Positions 33,393 through 42,063 of a DNA stretch of 64,000 nucleotides are shown piece after piece. Below the pieces are notes generated by a model, which saw nothing but the letters and a program-made list of their open reading frames with translations, searched no databases and had not been told where the DNA came from. Both the position numbers and the translations under genes were made by a program. How positions within the stretch are numbered: position 1 is the first letter of the stretch; every line of letters starts with the position of its first letter. The stretch comes from Frateuria_A sp035943815. Its GTDB lineage: Bacteria > Pseudomonadota > Gammaproteobacteria > Xanthomonadales > Rhodanobacteraceae. Where the stretch lies: contig NZ_DASZBU010000005.1 in NCBI RefSeq assembly GCF_035943815.1, positions 310,001 to 374,000 on the forward strand, read 5' to 3'.

Positions 33393-35510
33393 ATGCCCGC
33401 ACGCAACGCCCGCGCCATCGATCCGCCTGCCGCCGCCGACCCCGGATCGCTGTCGGTCGGCGTGCTGCCTGGCGTCGGTCCGGCACTGGCCCAAGCGCTC
33501 TCGCGCCTCGGGCTGGAACGGGTGCAGGACCTCTGGTTCCATCTGCCGCTGCGCTACGAGGACCGTACCCGCGTCACTTCCATCGCCGATCTCAGGCCCG
33601 GCGAGCGTGCGCAGGTGCTGGGTACCGTGGAGGCGATCGAGCGCGGCTTCCGCTATCGGCCGCAGCTGAAGATCGCCATCGGCGACGACTCGCGCCAGAC
33701 CCTGCTGCTGCGCTTCTTCCACTTCCACCGCGCGCAGGCGGAGCAGTTGAAGCCGGGCCTCAGGCTGCTTTGCTACGGCGAGGTCCGGCACGGCGCGCAG
33801 GGCCTTGAGATGGTGCACCCGCAATACCAGCGCGTGGGCGACGAAGGCCCGGTGGCGATGGACGAGCGCCTGAGTCCGATCTATCCGACTGCCGATGGGC
33901 TGGGGCAGAAACGGCTGGCCGGCGTGATCGACAAGGCGCTCGCGCTGTTGCCGCCGGATGCGTCGCTGGAGCTGATTCCGCCCGAGCTGTGCGCCGCGCA
34001 CGGCCTGGGTTCGCTGCGCGGGGCACTGCTGTATGCCCACCGCCCGCCGCCGGATGCGCCGCTGGCGGAGCTCGCTGGCGGCCGGCATCCGGCGCAACAG
34101 CGCCTGGCCTTCGAGGAACTGCTCACCCAGCACCTGAGCCTCAAACGCATGCGCGCGGCGGTGCGCCGCCGTCGCGCGCCGACACTCGATGGCGACGGTC
34201 AGCTGCGCACGGTCTTCGTCGGGCGTCTGCCGTTCGAGCTCACCGGTGCGCAGCGACGCGTGGCGGGCGAGGTGCTGGGCGACCTGGCGCAGGCCAGGCC
34301 GATGCTGCGCCTTGTGCAGGGTGATGTCGGTAGCGGCAAGACGGCGGTTGCCGCGCTGGCGGCGCTGGCGGCCGTGGAGGCGGGCTGGCAGGTGGCGCTG
34401 ATGGCGCCCACCGAGCTGCTGGCCGAGCAGCACCTGCGCAGTTTCCGCCATTGGCTGGAGCCCCTTGGCGTGGCGGTCGAGTGGCTGGCCGGCAAGCAGC
34501 AGGGCAAGGCGCGCGCCGGTGCGAAGGCTCGTGTCGCCGAAGGCGCGCCGGTGGTGATCGGGACGCATGCCCTGATGCAGGAGGGCGTGGCCTTCGCGCG
34601 CCTGGGCCTGGTCATCGTCGACGAGCAGCATCGCTTCGGCGTGCAGCAACGTCTGGCCCTGCGCGACAAGGGCCTCGAGGGCGAGCTGGTGCCACACCAA
34701 TTGGTGCTCACCGCCACGCCGATCCCGCGCACGCTGGCGATGAGCGCCTACGCCGACCTCGACGTCTCCTCCATCGACGAGCTGCCGCCGGGTCGTACCC
34801 CGGTGCAGACCGTCGCGGTGACCAATGCGCGCCGCGCCGAAGTGATCGCCCGCATCCAGGCCGCCTGCGCCCAGGGGCGGCAAGCCTACTGGGTCTGCAC
34901 CCTGATCGAAGAGTCCGAGCAACTGCGTGCGCAGGCCGCCGAAGTGGCGCATGCCGAGCTTTCCGCCGCGCTCGCGGACTACCGTGTGGGTCTGATCCAT
35001 GGCCGCATGAAGCCGAAAGAAAAGCAGACCGTGATGGACGCCTTCAAGGCCGGCGAGCTGGCGGTGCTGGTCGCCACCACCGTGATCGAGGTGGGTGTCG
35101 ACGTGCCCAACGCCAGCCTGATGGTGATCGAGAACACCGAGCGGCTGGGCCTGGCCCAGCTGCACCAGTTGCGCGGGCGGGTCGGCCGCGGCGCGGTCGC
35201 CTCCAATTGCGTACTGCTCTACCAGCCGCCGCTGGGCCAGCTCGCGCGCGAGCGGCTGAATGTCATGCGCGAGACCTGCGACGGCTTCCGCATCGCCGAG
35301 AAGGACCTTCAGTTGCGCGGCCCCGGTGAAGTGCTCGGCACCCGCCAGACCGGCCAGCTTGCCTTCCGCATCGCCGACCTTTCTCGCGACGCGCATCTGT
35401 TGCCGGCCGTGCAACAGGTCGGCGAAGCCATGCTGAGTCAGCAGCCGCGCGCGGCCGAGCGGCTGATCGAGCGCTGGATCGGCGGCGCCGCGCGTTACGC
35501 GCATGCCTGA
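33393..35510 (+). CDS. recG: ATP-dependent DNA helicase RecG
   Basis: 705 aa. The N-terminal wedge/OB domain (LPLRYEDRTRVTSIADL) is followed by helicase motifs: Walker A GDVGSGKTAVA, APTELLAEQH, the DEQHRFG box, TATPIPRTLAM, and motifs IV-VI in GLIHGRMKPKEK, ATTVIEVGVDVPNA, HQLRGRVGRG. It remodels stalled replication forks and Holliday junctions. Start at 33393; no closer conserved Met. Confidence 0.97.
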   Translation: MPARNARAIDPPAAADPGSLSVGVLPGVGPALAQALSRLGLERVQDLWFHLPLRYEDRTRVTSIADLRPGERAQVLGTVEAIERGFRYRPQLKIAIGDDSRQTLLLRFFHFHRAQAEQLKPGLRLLCYGEVRHGAQGLEMVHPQYQRVGDEGPVAMDERLSPIYPTADGLGQKRLAGVIDKALALLPPDASLELIPPELCAAHGLGSLRGALLYAHRPPPDAPLAELAGGRHPAQQRLAFEELLTQHLSLKRMRAAVRRRRAPTLDGDGQLRTVFVGRLPFELTGAQRRVAGEVLGDLAQARPMLRLVQGDVGSGKTAVAALAALAAVEAGWQVALMAPTELLAEQHLRSFRHWLEPLGVAVEWLAGKQQGKARAGAKARVAEGAPVVIGTHALMQEGVAFARLGLVIVDEQHRFGVQQRLALRDKGLEGELVPHQLVLTATPIPRTLAMSAYADLDVSSIDELPPGRTPVQTVAVTNARRAEVIARIQAACAQGRQAYWVCTLIEESEQLRAQAAEVAHAELSAALADYRVGLIHGRMKPKEKQTVMDAFKAGELAVLVATTVIEVGVDVPNASLMVIENTERLGLAQLHQLRGRVGRGAVASNCVLLYQPPLGQLARERLNVMRETCDGFRIAEKDLQLRGPGEVLGTRQTGQLAFRIADLSRDAHLLPAVQQVGEAMLSQQPRAAERLIERWIGGAARYAHA

Positions 35511-35600
35511 TCGGGCGCAGGCCAGGGCGGTTTCCGCCTCGGCTATCCATCCCGCGTACCTGCGCCGTAAGCTTGCAGTTTTTTCGCAGGCGAGGCAGGC

Positions 35601-36533
35601 ATGACCCGACCGCAACTCCTGATCGACACCGACCCCGGTGTGGACGACGCGCTGGCCATCCTGATGGCGCACGCGCACGCCGATGTGGCGGGCCTGTCCG
35701 TCGCCGCCGGCAACGTGGGCCTGGAGCACACGGTACGCAACGCGCGCGTGCTGGTCGACCTGCTCGGGGCGCGCATCCCGGTGTTTCCCGGTTGCGCCAC
35801 GCCGCTGGTACGCCTGCCGGAGGAGGATGCGGCCTTCGTGCACGGCCGCGATGGTTTCGGTGACGTCGGCTTTGCCGTGCCTGCGGGCGAGGTGGCGGAT
35901 GAAGCCGCGGCGCTCGCGCTGCTGCGTCTGACCCGCGAGCGGCCGGGCGAGGTCACGCTGGTGGCGCTGGCTCCACTGACCAACCTGGCGCTCGCGTTGC
36001 GGCTGGATCCGACCCTTCCAGCGCGAGTGAAGCGGCTGGTGGTGATGGGCGGCGCGGTGACCGGGCAGGGCAACACCGGCAGGATCCCGGCCGAATTCAA
36101 CATCGGCTTCGACCCCGAGGCTGCGCACGTGGTGTTCGAGGCTTTCGAGGACTTCGACCTGGTCGACTGGGAGCTGACGCTACGCCACGCGTTCGATGAA
36201 AACGGCTTCGACGCCTGGCTGGCGGCGGGCGATGCGCGCGCGAGGTTCTACGGCAGCATCTGCCGGGTGGCGCGCAAGACCAACCGCGAGCGCGGCCGTC
36301 GCGGGATCATCGCAGCCGACGCGCTGGCGATGGCGGTGGCCATCGACCCGTCGGTGGTAGTGCGCAGCGAGCGGCGCGCGGTCGCGGTGGAGCTGGACGG
36401 GCGCCTGACTCGCGGCGCCACCGTAGTTGACTGGGCCGGACGGCTGGGCCGGCCGGCCAACGCGAACGTGGTGCTGGAGCTGGACCAGGAGCGGTTCGCC
36501 GGGATGGTGCGCCGAGCGCTTGGCGCCGCCTGA
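35601..36533 (+). CDS. inosine-uridine preferring nucleoside hydrolase family protein
   Basis: 310 aa. The calcium-binding signature DTDPGVDDALAI is at the N-terminus (residues 9-20), with GNVGLEHTVRNARVLVDL, VALAPLTNLALAL, VVMGGAV and AEFNIGFDPEAAHVVF, all diagnostic. It hydrolyses the N-glycosidic bond of ribonucleosides for purine/pyrimidine salvage; the base preference cannot be read from sequence. It stands alone, 90 bp after recG, followed by a C-tract and the L31 gene. Confidence 0.93.
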   Translation: MTRPQLLIDTDPGVDDALAILMAHAHADVAGLSVAAGNVGLEHTVRNARVLVDLLGARIPVFPGCATPLVRLPEEDAAFVHGRDGFGDVGFAVPAGEVADEAAALALLRLTRERPGEVTLVALAPLTNLALALRLDPTLPARVKRLVVMGGAVTGQGNTGRIPAEFNIGFDPEAAHVVFEAFEDFDLVDWELTLRHAFDENGFDAWLAAGDARARFYGSICRVARKTNRERGRRGIIAADALAMAVAIDPSVVVRSERRAVAVELDGRLTRGATVVDWAGRLGRPANANVVLELDQERFAGMVRRALGAA

Positions 36534-36546
36534 GTCCGGGAGCTTT

Positions 36547-36557
36547 CCCCCCCCCCC
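36547..36557. repeat. homopolymeric C11 tract
   Basis: Eleven consecutive cytosines flanked by TTT on the left and TTTT on the right, between the nucleoside hydrolase stop and the rpmE2 promoter. Long C-tracts are prone to slipped-strand change in length. Here it would not alter a reading frame. Confidence 0.85.
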
Positions 36558-36612
36558 TTTTCCGCGCGGTGCCGGGGGAGCGCCATGCGCGCGGCCCGAT
36601 CCGGCAGGCAGG

Positions 36613-36642
36613 TTGACCCCGCCGTCACCCGGCCGCTACAAT
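36613..36642 (+). promoter_or_regulatory. sigma70-type promoter of rpmE2
   Basis: TTGACC (36613-36618), an 18-bp spacer, TACAAT (36637-36642), 34 bp before the ATG. A near-consensus promoter, as expected for a ribosomal protein gene. I see no clear Zur palindrome next to it. Confidence 0.7.
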
Positions 36643-36675
36643 GCCGCTCTTTTCACCCGCCGCTTTGAGTCCGTC

Positions 36676-36921
36676 ATGAAGCCCGATATCCATCCGAACT
36701 ACCGCCCAGTGGTGTTCCAGGACCTCTCGTCCGATTTCGCGTTCCTGACGCGCTCGACGATCGCCGCCAAGGAAACCGTCAAGTGGGAAGACGGCAACGA
36801 GTACCCGCTGGTCAAGGTGGATATCTCCAGCCATTCCCATCCGTTCTACACCGGCAAGCAGAAGAACATCGACGCCGGCGGCCGCGTGGACAAGTTCCGC
36901 CGCCGCTACGGCCAGAAGTAA
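36676..36921 (+). CDS. rpmE2: 50S ribosomal protein L31 type B
   Basis: 81 aa: MKPDIHPNYRPVVFQD at the start, SSHSHPFYTGKQKN and VDKFRRRYG at the end. It lacks the CxxC zinc knuckle of type A L31, so it is the zinc-independent (C-minus) form. Such paralogues are often induced under zinc limitation; whether a type A copy exists elsewhere in the genome cannot be seen here. Confidence 0.96.
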   Translation: MKPDIHPNYRPVVFQDLSSDFAFLTRSTIAAKETVKWEDGNEYPLVKVDISSHSHPFYTGKQKNIDAGGRVDKFRRRYGQK

Positions 36922-36969
36922 GCCGGACGATCAGGCCCGCCGCCGCGGCAGTGGCGGGCGCTGCACATA

Positions 36970-37006
36970 GACACGGGGCGGGCCAGCGGCTCGCCCCGTG
37001 TCCTTT
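36970..37006 (+). terminator. intrinsic terminator downstream of rpmE2
   Basis: An 11-bp perfect stem GACACGGGGCG / CGCCCCGTGTC (36970-36980 / 36992-37002) followed by CTTTTG. It lies 48 bp after the L31 stop. Confidence 0.8.
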
Positions 37007-37170
37007 TGCGTGCCCGCGTCCACGTCCATCCGCCGACGGATGTTGGGCGGACGATGTGCGATAATGCGCCGGTTGCATCGGCTGCCTTCCCCCGGCGCCA
37101 TGCCATTCCCTCGCCGGCTGGCCCCTCTGTGCGGATGCCCGTCGGTGCGTCTTTCGTGAAGGAGGTTCCT

Positions 37171-38466
37171 GTGTCCGATTCCAAGGTCGTCAAGCTGGTC
37201 GATGAATCGAGCAACCGCAGCAGCACGCTGCCCTTGCTCAGCGGGACCCTGGGTCCCTCCTGCATCGACCTGGGCACGCTGTACAAGGACACCGGCCACT
37301 TCACCTACGACCCGGGCTTCGGTTCGACCGCCAGCACCAAGAGTGCGATCACCTACATCGACGGTGACCAGGGCGTGCTGCTTTACCGCGGCTATCCGAT
37401 CGAGCAACTGGCCGAGAAGTCGACCTTCCTGGAAGTGGCCTACCTGCTGCTCAACGGCGAGCTGCCCAAGCAGCAGGAGTTCGCCACCTTCGAGCACCAG
37501 ATCACGCATCACACGATGATGCATGAGTCGCTGAAGAACTTCTTCCAGGGCTTCCACCATGATGCGCACCCGATGGCGATGCTGGCCGCCTCGGTCGCCT
37601 CGCTGTCGGCGTTCTACCATGACGACCTCAACGTCGAGGACCCGGCCGACCGCAAGCTTGCCGCGATCCGCCTGATTGCCAAGATGCCGACCATCGCCGC
37701 GGCCTGCTACCGCTATTCGATCGGCTGGCCCTTGCGCTATCCGCGCAACAACCTCGAGTACGTCGAGCGCTTTCTGCACATGATGTTCGAGGTGCCGAGC
37801 GAGCCGCTCGCGCTCAATCCGGTCGCGGCCAAGGCGCTGGACCTCTTGTTCATCCTGCACGCCGACCACGAGCAGAACGCTTCGACCTCGACCGTGCGCC
37901 TGGTCGGCTCCACCGGCGCCAACCCTTATGCCTCGATCGCCGCAGGCATCACCGCACTGTGGGGGCCGGCCCACGGCGGCGCCAACGAAGCGGTGCTCAA
38001 GCAGTTGGAGGAAATCGGCTCGCCCGACCGCGTCGAGACCGCGGTCAAGCGCGCGAAGGACAAGAACGACAGCTTCCGTCTGATGGGCTTCGGCCACCGC
38101 GTCTACAAGAACTTCGACCCGCGCGCCAAGATCATCCGCGAGATGTGCCACAAGGTATTGGCGGAGCTTGGCGTCAACGACCCGTTGCTCGATGTGGCGA
38201 TGAAGCTGGAAGAGGCTGCGTTGAAGGACGAGTACTTCGTCGAGCGCAAGCTCTACCCGAACGTCGACTTCTACTCGGGCATCATCTACAAGGCGCTGGG
38301 CATCCCGACCGAGATGTTCACCGTGATGTTCGCGATCGCCCGCACCGCCGGCTGGATCTCGCACTGGATCGAGCAGCACGAGACCCCGGGCTCGCGCATC
38401 GGCCGTCCGCGCCAGATCTATACCGGCGCCGATGTGCGCGACTACGTGCCCTCCGCCAAGCGCTGA
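37171..38466 (+). CDS. gltA: citrate synthase (type II, hexameric class)
   Basis: 431 aa. It condenses acetyl-CoA and oxaloacetate. Catalytic segments are LHADHEQNAST, LWGPAHGGANEAVL, LMGFGHRVYKNFDPRA, and PNVDFYSGIIYKALGIP, supplying the two His and the Asp of the active site. The GTG start at 37171 is set by a strong GGAGG site 6 bp upstream and gives the usual GltA N-terminus. The open frame to 37006 is not conserved. A GATAAT -10-like hexamer is at 37060-37065 with a poor -35. Confidence 0.97.
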   Translation: MSDSKVVKLVDESSNRSSTLPLLSGTLGPSCIDLGTLYKDTGHFTYDPGFGSTASTKSAITYIDGDQGVLLYRGYPIEQLAEKSTFLEVAYLLLNGELPKQQEFATFEHQITHHTMMHESLKNFFQGFHHDAHPMAMLAASVASLSAFYHDDLNVEDPADRKLAAIRLIAKMPTIAAACYRYSIGWPLRYPRNNLEYVERFLHMMFEVPSEPLALNPVAAKALDLLFILHADHEQNASTSTVRLVGSTGANPYASIAAGITALWGPAHGGANEAVLKQLEEIGSPDRVETAVKRAKDKNDSFRLMGFGHRVYKNFDPRAKIIREMCHKVLAELGVNDPLLDVAMKLEEAALKDEYFVERKLYPNVDFYSGIIYKALGIPTEMFTVMFAIARTAGWISHWIEQHETPGSRIGRPRQIYTGADVRDYVPSAKR

Positions 38467-38484
38467 GTTCACCTGTTCCGCGAT

Positions 38485-38514
38485 GAAAACGCCCCGGCAT
38501 GCCGGGGCGTTTTC
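38485..38514. terminator. bidirectional terminator after gltA
   Basis: A 30-bp perfect palindrome: GAAAACGCCCCGGC, AT, GCCGGGGCGTTTTC. The GC stem is flanked by A4/T4 runs, so it serves gltA (+) and the convergent gene at 38539 (-). Confidence 0.9.
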
Positions 38515-38538
38515 TCGTCCGGCGCGGCGAATGCCTGC

Positions 38539-39216
38539 CTAGCGGCGCACGGCGGCGAGCATCCGTTCGAGCTCGTCGCCCGCCCCGTTCCCTTCCAGCA
38601 GAAGGTCTTCCACTGCCGCCACTGAGGCGCGCCGCATCGGTTTCTCCTCGATGCGGTCCAGTGGCGCCTGGCGCAACGCGTCGCGGGGCATGACCGTCAG
38701 GTCGAAGGGCAGGTTGTCGGCGGCGAACAGCAGCACCGGGTAGTCGGCCTGTTCTTCGCGGCTCAGGCGCAGGCGCCGGGTCTGCAGCTCGGCGGGTACG
38801 CCATGTTCGCGCAGGAACAGCGTGACGGCATCCGGGTCATCGCTGAAGACGTGCAGGCAGACGGCCGAATGCTCGTCCGCCGTACCCTCCAACACCGGCC
38901 CGACCAGACGTGGATCGAACGGCGCCAGGAAGCGCATCGCCTCCAGCGCAGCCTCGCGGCGGGCCTTCAGCTGCTGCGGCTGGCTGTCGGCGTCGAACAG
39001 GCGCTGGCGCTCGCGCAACGCCTGTTCGATCTCCTGGTTGCGCGGCAGCGCCTGCGCGTCGTGGATGCCCAGCCGCTCGGCGGCCTTGAGCTTGGCGTGG
39101 TGGAAGTCGCGGATGCCGTGCTCGCTCATCAGCCGGGCGGCCTCCTGGGCCACCCGCAGCCGGTTGCGCTGCTGGCGATCGTGCGCATGGATGCGATGGT
39201 GCTCGCCGCGTGCCAT
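38539..39216 (-). CDS. conserved nucleotidyltransferase-like protein
   Basis: 225 aa, soluble, charged. The N-terminal helical part RLMSEHGIRDFHHAKLKAAE and GIHDAQALPRNQEIEQAL precedes RLVGPVLEGTADEHSAVCLH. The last piece looks like a weak nucleotidyltransferase core, with Gly-Thr-Ala-Asp in place of the usual GSxxxG...D. The C-terminal block LTVMPRDALRQAPLDRIEEKPMRRA is conserved in proteobacterial homologues as I recall them. Function unknown. The start at 39216 is set by AAGGAG upstream; it follows mrcA by 65 bp on the same strand. Confidence 0.82.
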   Translation of the reverse strand: MARGEHHRIHAHDRQQRNRLRVAQEAARLMSEHGIRDFHHAKLKAAERLGIHDAQALPRNQEIEQALRERQRLFDADSQPQQLKARREAALEAMRFLAPFDPRLVGPVLEGTADEHSAVCLHVFSDDPDAVTLFLREHGVPAELQTRRLRLSREEQADYPVLLFAADNLPFDLTVMPRDALRQAPLDRIEEKPMRRASVAAVEDLLLEGNGAGDELERMLAAVRR

Positions 39217-39281
39217 GGTCGTCGCTCCTTGGAAGGCTGGACCGACACCCAAGCCGATCCGGCGTGAGGGCTGCGTCCCCG

Positions 39282-41813
39282 TCAGAAAATGTCGTAGGGG
39301 TGCTGTTCGTCCTGGTTCTGTTGCTGCTGCGCGGCCTGGGCGCGCAGGCGGTCGACGTCCTCCACCTTGAAGATCTCGTTCATCGCGTTCGGGTTGTCCG
39401 GGGTGGTCGGCAAGCCGGTCTGCCGGTCGATCTGCACGGTGGCGATACCCGGCGGCATCGGCAACGCGTTGGAGGGCAGGCCCTTGAGCACGCTGCCCAT
39501 GTAGTCCATCCAGATCGGCAGCGCCGCCTGTGCACCGAACTCGCCCACGCCGCGGGAGCGGCCCAGCGAGCTGAAATCGTCGAAGCCGACCCAAACCGAG
39601 GTCGACAGATCGCCGTTGAAGCCGACGAACCAGGCGTCGCGGTGGTCGTTGGTCGAGCCAGTCTTGCCGGCCAGATCGTCGCGGCCGAGCGCCTTGGCGG
39701 CAAAGCCGGTGCCGCGCAGGATGACGTCCTTCATCAGCGAGGTGATGAGGTAGTCGTTGCGCACGTCGATCACCTGCGGGGCAAGCAGCGGCGGATGCGC
39801 ACCTTCGCCGTGCACGTCGGCCGGCAGCACCGCGTCACCCACGCCGGCGGCCGTGCTGCTGCCAGCGGGCGTCTGTGCCACCGCGTTGGCCGTACGCGAG
39901 CTCATGTCGGCCGGCGGCGGCCCGGGCGGACGCGTATCGAGCAGGCGCTCCTGACAGGTGCGGCAGGCACGGGTGGGGCTCGCCAGGTAGACCGGTTTGC
40001 CGCTGCGGTCGTCGATTTCTTTGATGAAGTACGGCGTGACCAGGTAACCGCCGTTGGCGAACACGGCGTAACCGCGCGCCATGCCCATCGGCGAGACCGA
40101 CGCTGTGCCCAGCGCCATCGACAGGTTATTGGGCAGCGCGTCCAGCGGGAAGCCGAAGCGGGTGACGTATTCGCGGGCATAGCGCACGCCGATGGCGTCG
40201 AGCAGGCGCACCGACACCAGGTTCTTCGATTGCACCAGCGCCTCGCGCAGGCGCATCGGGCCGTCGAACTTGCCGTCGTCGTTCTCCGGCGTCCACAGGC
40301 CGTTGGGCCGCGAGGGATCGGGCAGGGCCAGCGGCGCGTCGTTGATGATCGAGGCGGGGGTAAAGCCACGGTCGAATGCAGCCGAATACAGGTAGGGCTT
40401 GAAGCTGGAGCCGGGCTGGCGCGCCGCCATCACTGCGCGGTTGAACTTGCTGCGCAGGAAGTTGAAGCCGCCGACCAGCGCCTGGATCGAGCCGTCCTCA
40501 GGATCGACCGAGACCAGCGCGCCCTGCACCTTGGGCAATTGGGCCAGTTCCCAGTCGCCTTTCTCGTTGCGCGCGACGCGCACGATGTCGCCGCGCTTGA
40601 GTACGGCATCCACGCTCTTGGGCGCAGGCCCGATGTGGCTCTCGTCGCGGTAGGCGTGCGCCCAGGCGACGGCGGCCAGGTCCAGCGTGACCGTCTGCCG
40701 ACTGGCCAGGTAGAGCGTCGCCTCGGTCGCGCTGGCGGCGGTGACGATAGCCGGCTGCATGCCGGAGATGTCGGTCTCGCCGGCGAGCTGACGGTCCAGT
40801 TCCTCGCCGCTGGCGCTCGCGGGCAGATCGCGGTGCGCTTCCGGGCCGCGCCAGCCGTGGCGGCGGTCATAGGCGACCAGGCCGTTGCGCAGCGCTTCCA
40901 CCGCCGCCAGCTGGCGGCCGCTCTGCAGGGTGGTGCGCACCACGTAGCCTTCGGTCAGGGCGTCGTTGCCCAGGCGGTCGAGCGCCTGCAGGCGCACCAT
41001 CTCGGCAAGGTAGGGCGCATCGACCTCGATCGGTTGCTCGTGTGCATAGGCGTCGTTGGGTTCGTCGATCGCCTGCTCGTACTCGGCCTTGCTGATGTAG
41101 CGGTGCTCGAGCATCTGCCCGAGTACCCAGTTGCGCCGAGCGAGCATCCGCTTGGGGCTGTTGATCGGATTGACCACCGAGGGCAGCTGGAAGGTCGAGG
41201 CGATGGTGGCGCACTGGGCTATGGTCAGCTGGTCCAGCGTCTTGCCGTAGTAGTACTCCGCCGCCGCGGCCACACCATAGGAGCGGTGGCCCAGGAACAT
41301 CTTGTTGAGGTAGAGCTCGAGGATCTGGTCCTTGGTCAGCTCGTTCTCCATGCGCAGCGCGATGAAGATCTCGGTCAGCTTGCGCGAGTAGAGCTTCTCG
41401 GGGCTCAGGAAGAAGTTGCGCGCCACCTGCTGGGTGATGGTCGAGCCGCCCGGCCCCTTGTCCCCGCCGGAGATGATCACGTGCCAGCCGGCCCGCGCAA
41501 TGCCGTGCCAGTCCACGCCCGGATGGCTGTAGAACTCCGCATCCTCGGCAGAGAGCACCGCGTGCTTGAGCTTGTCCGGCACGTTCGCGATGGCCACCGG
41601 GATGCGGCGGGTTTCGCCGAAGGTGGCGATCAGCTTGCCGTCGGCGCTCAGCACGCGCAGCGGCACCTGCATGTGATAGTCCTTGAGCACCGCAACCGAG
41701 GGCAGGCGGGGGGCGATCAGCCAATAGGCGACGCCGACGGCGGCGAGGGCCAGGAGCAGGCCACAGAAGGCCAGGACCAGCGCCCAGCGCAGCAAACGCT
41801 TAAAAATTCGCAT
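39282..41813 (-). CDS. mrcA: penicillin-binding protein 1A (class A PBP)
   Basis: 843 aa. A short cytosolic N-terminus and one membrane helix (residues 9-31) precede the GT51 glycosyltransferase domain (EDAEFYSHPGVD, GGSTITQQVARNFFLS, LYLNKMFLGHRSYGV). A long insert then leads to the transpeptidase with the SxxK active site in GSSFKP, SKN (QSKNLVSV) and KTG (LAGKTGSTND). It polymerises and cross-links peptidoglycan. A cysteine pair (CRTC) sits in a loop near residue 640. Divergent from pilM, the classical arrangement; a TATACT -10 candidate is on the minus strand at 41856-41851. Confidence 0.97.
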   Translation of the reverse strand: MRIFKRLLRWALVLAFCGLLLALAAVGVAYWLIAPRLPSVAVLKDYHMQVPLRVLSADGKLIATFGETRRIPVAIANVPDKLKHAVLSAEDAEFYSHPGVDWHGIARAGWHVIISGGDKGPGGSTITQQVARNFFLSPEKLYSRKLTEIFIALRMENELTKDQILELYLNKMFLGHRSYGVAAAAEYYYGKTLDQLTIAQCATIASTFQLPSVVNPINSPKRMLARRNWVLGQMLEHRYISKAEYEQAIDEPNDAYAHEQPIEVDAPYLAEMVRLQALDRLGNDALTEGYVVRTTLQSGRQLAAVEALRNGLVAYDRRHGWRGPEAHRDLPASASGEELDRQLAGETDISGMQPAIVTAASATEATLYLASRQTVTLDLAAVAWAHAYRDESHIGPAPKSVDAVLKRGDIVRVARNEKGDWELAQLPKVQGALVSVDPEDGSIQALVGGFNFLRSKFNRAVMAARQPGSSFKPYLYSAAFDRGFTPASIINDAPLALPDPSRPNGLWTPENDDGKFDGPMRLREALVQSKNLVSVRLLDAIGVRYAREYVTRFGFPLDALPNNLSMALGTASVSPMGMARGYAVFANGGYLVTPYFIKEIDDRSGKPVYLASPTRACRTCQERLLDTRPPGPPPADMSSRTANAVAQTPAGSSTAAGVGDAVLPADVHGEGAHPPLLAPQVIDVRNDYLITSLMKDVILRGTGFAAKALGRDDLAGKTGSTNDHRDAWFVGFNGDLSTSVWVGFDDFSSLGRSRGVGEFGAQAALPIWMDYMGSVLKGLPSNALPMPPGIATVQIDRQTGLPTTPDNPNAMNEIFKVEDVDRLRAQAAQQQQNQDEQHPYDIF

Positions 41814-42063
41814 GGTTTGGAAGAGCGAGACTCAAGTCAAAACAAGATTGAGTATAGATGCTGCAGTATCGACCGCCCGGCGATCCTTAGGCTGGGTCGC
41901 GAAATCCGCCGCCCGCTTCCGGCGTCAATCAAATGTGCAGGCCATCACGCCATTTTGTTGAGAAAGTTCGCGTAGGCCGTTGCGATTGCGTTAATTTTTG
42001 GCTTTAATGCCTGCGCGCATCCGCCGGTTTCCGGCCCGGGCGCCAGGGGCAAGGGGGAAAAAA

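Noticed and set aside
30162..36128. A nearly 6-kb uninterrupted frame on the minus strand (1988 codons) opposite spoT, ridA, recG and the nucleoside hydrolase
   Set aside because: The plus-strand genes are unambiguous. The antisense product is low-complexity (His, Arg, Gln, Ala) with no domains, the usual artefact of GC-rich third positions.
39210..41975. A 921-codon plus-strand frame opposite mrcA
   Set aside because: It is antisense to a clear PBP1A; no domain, no ribosome binding site, and composition typical of a shadow frame.
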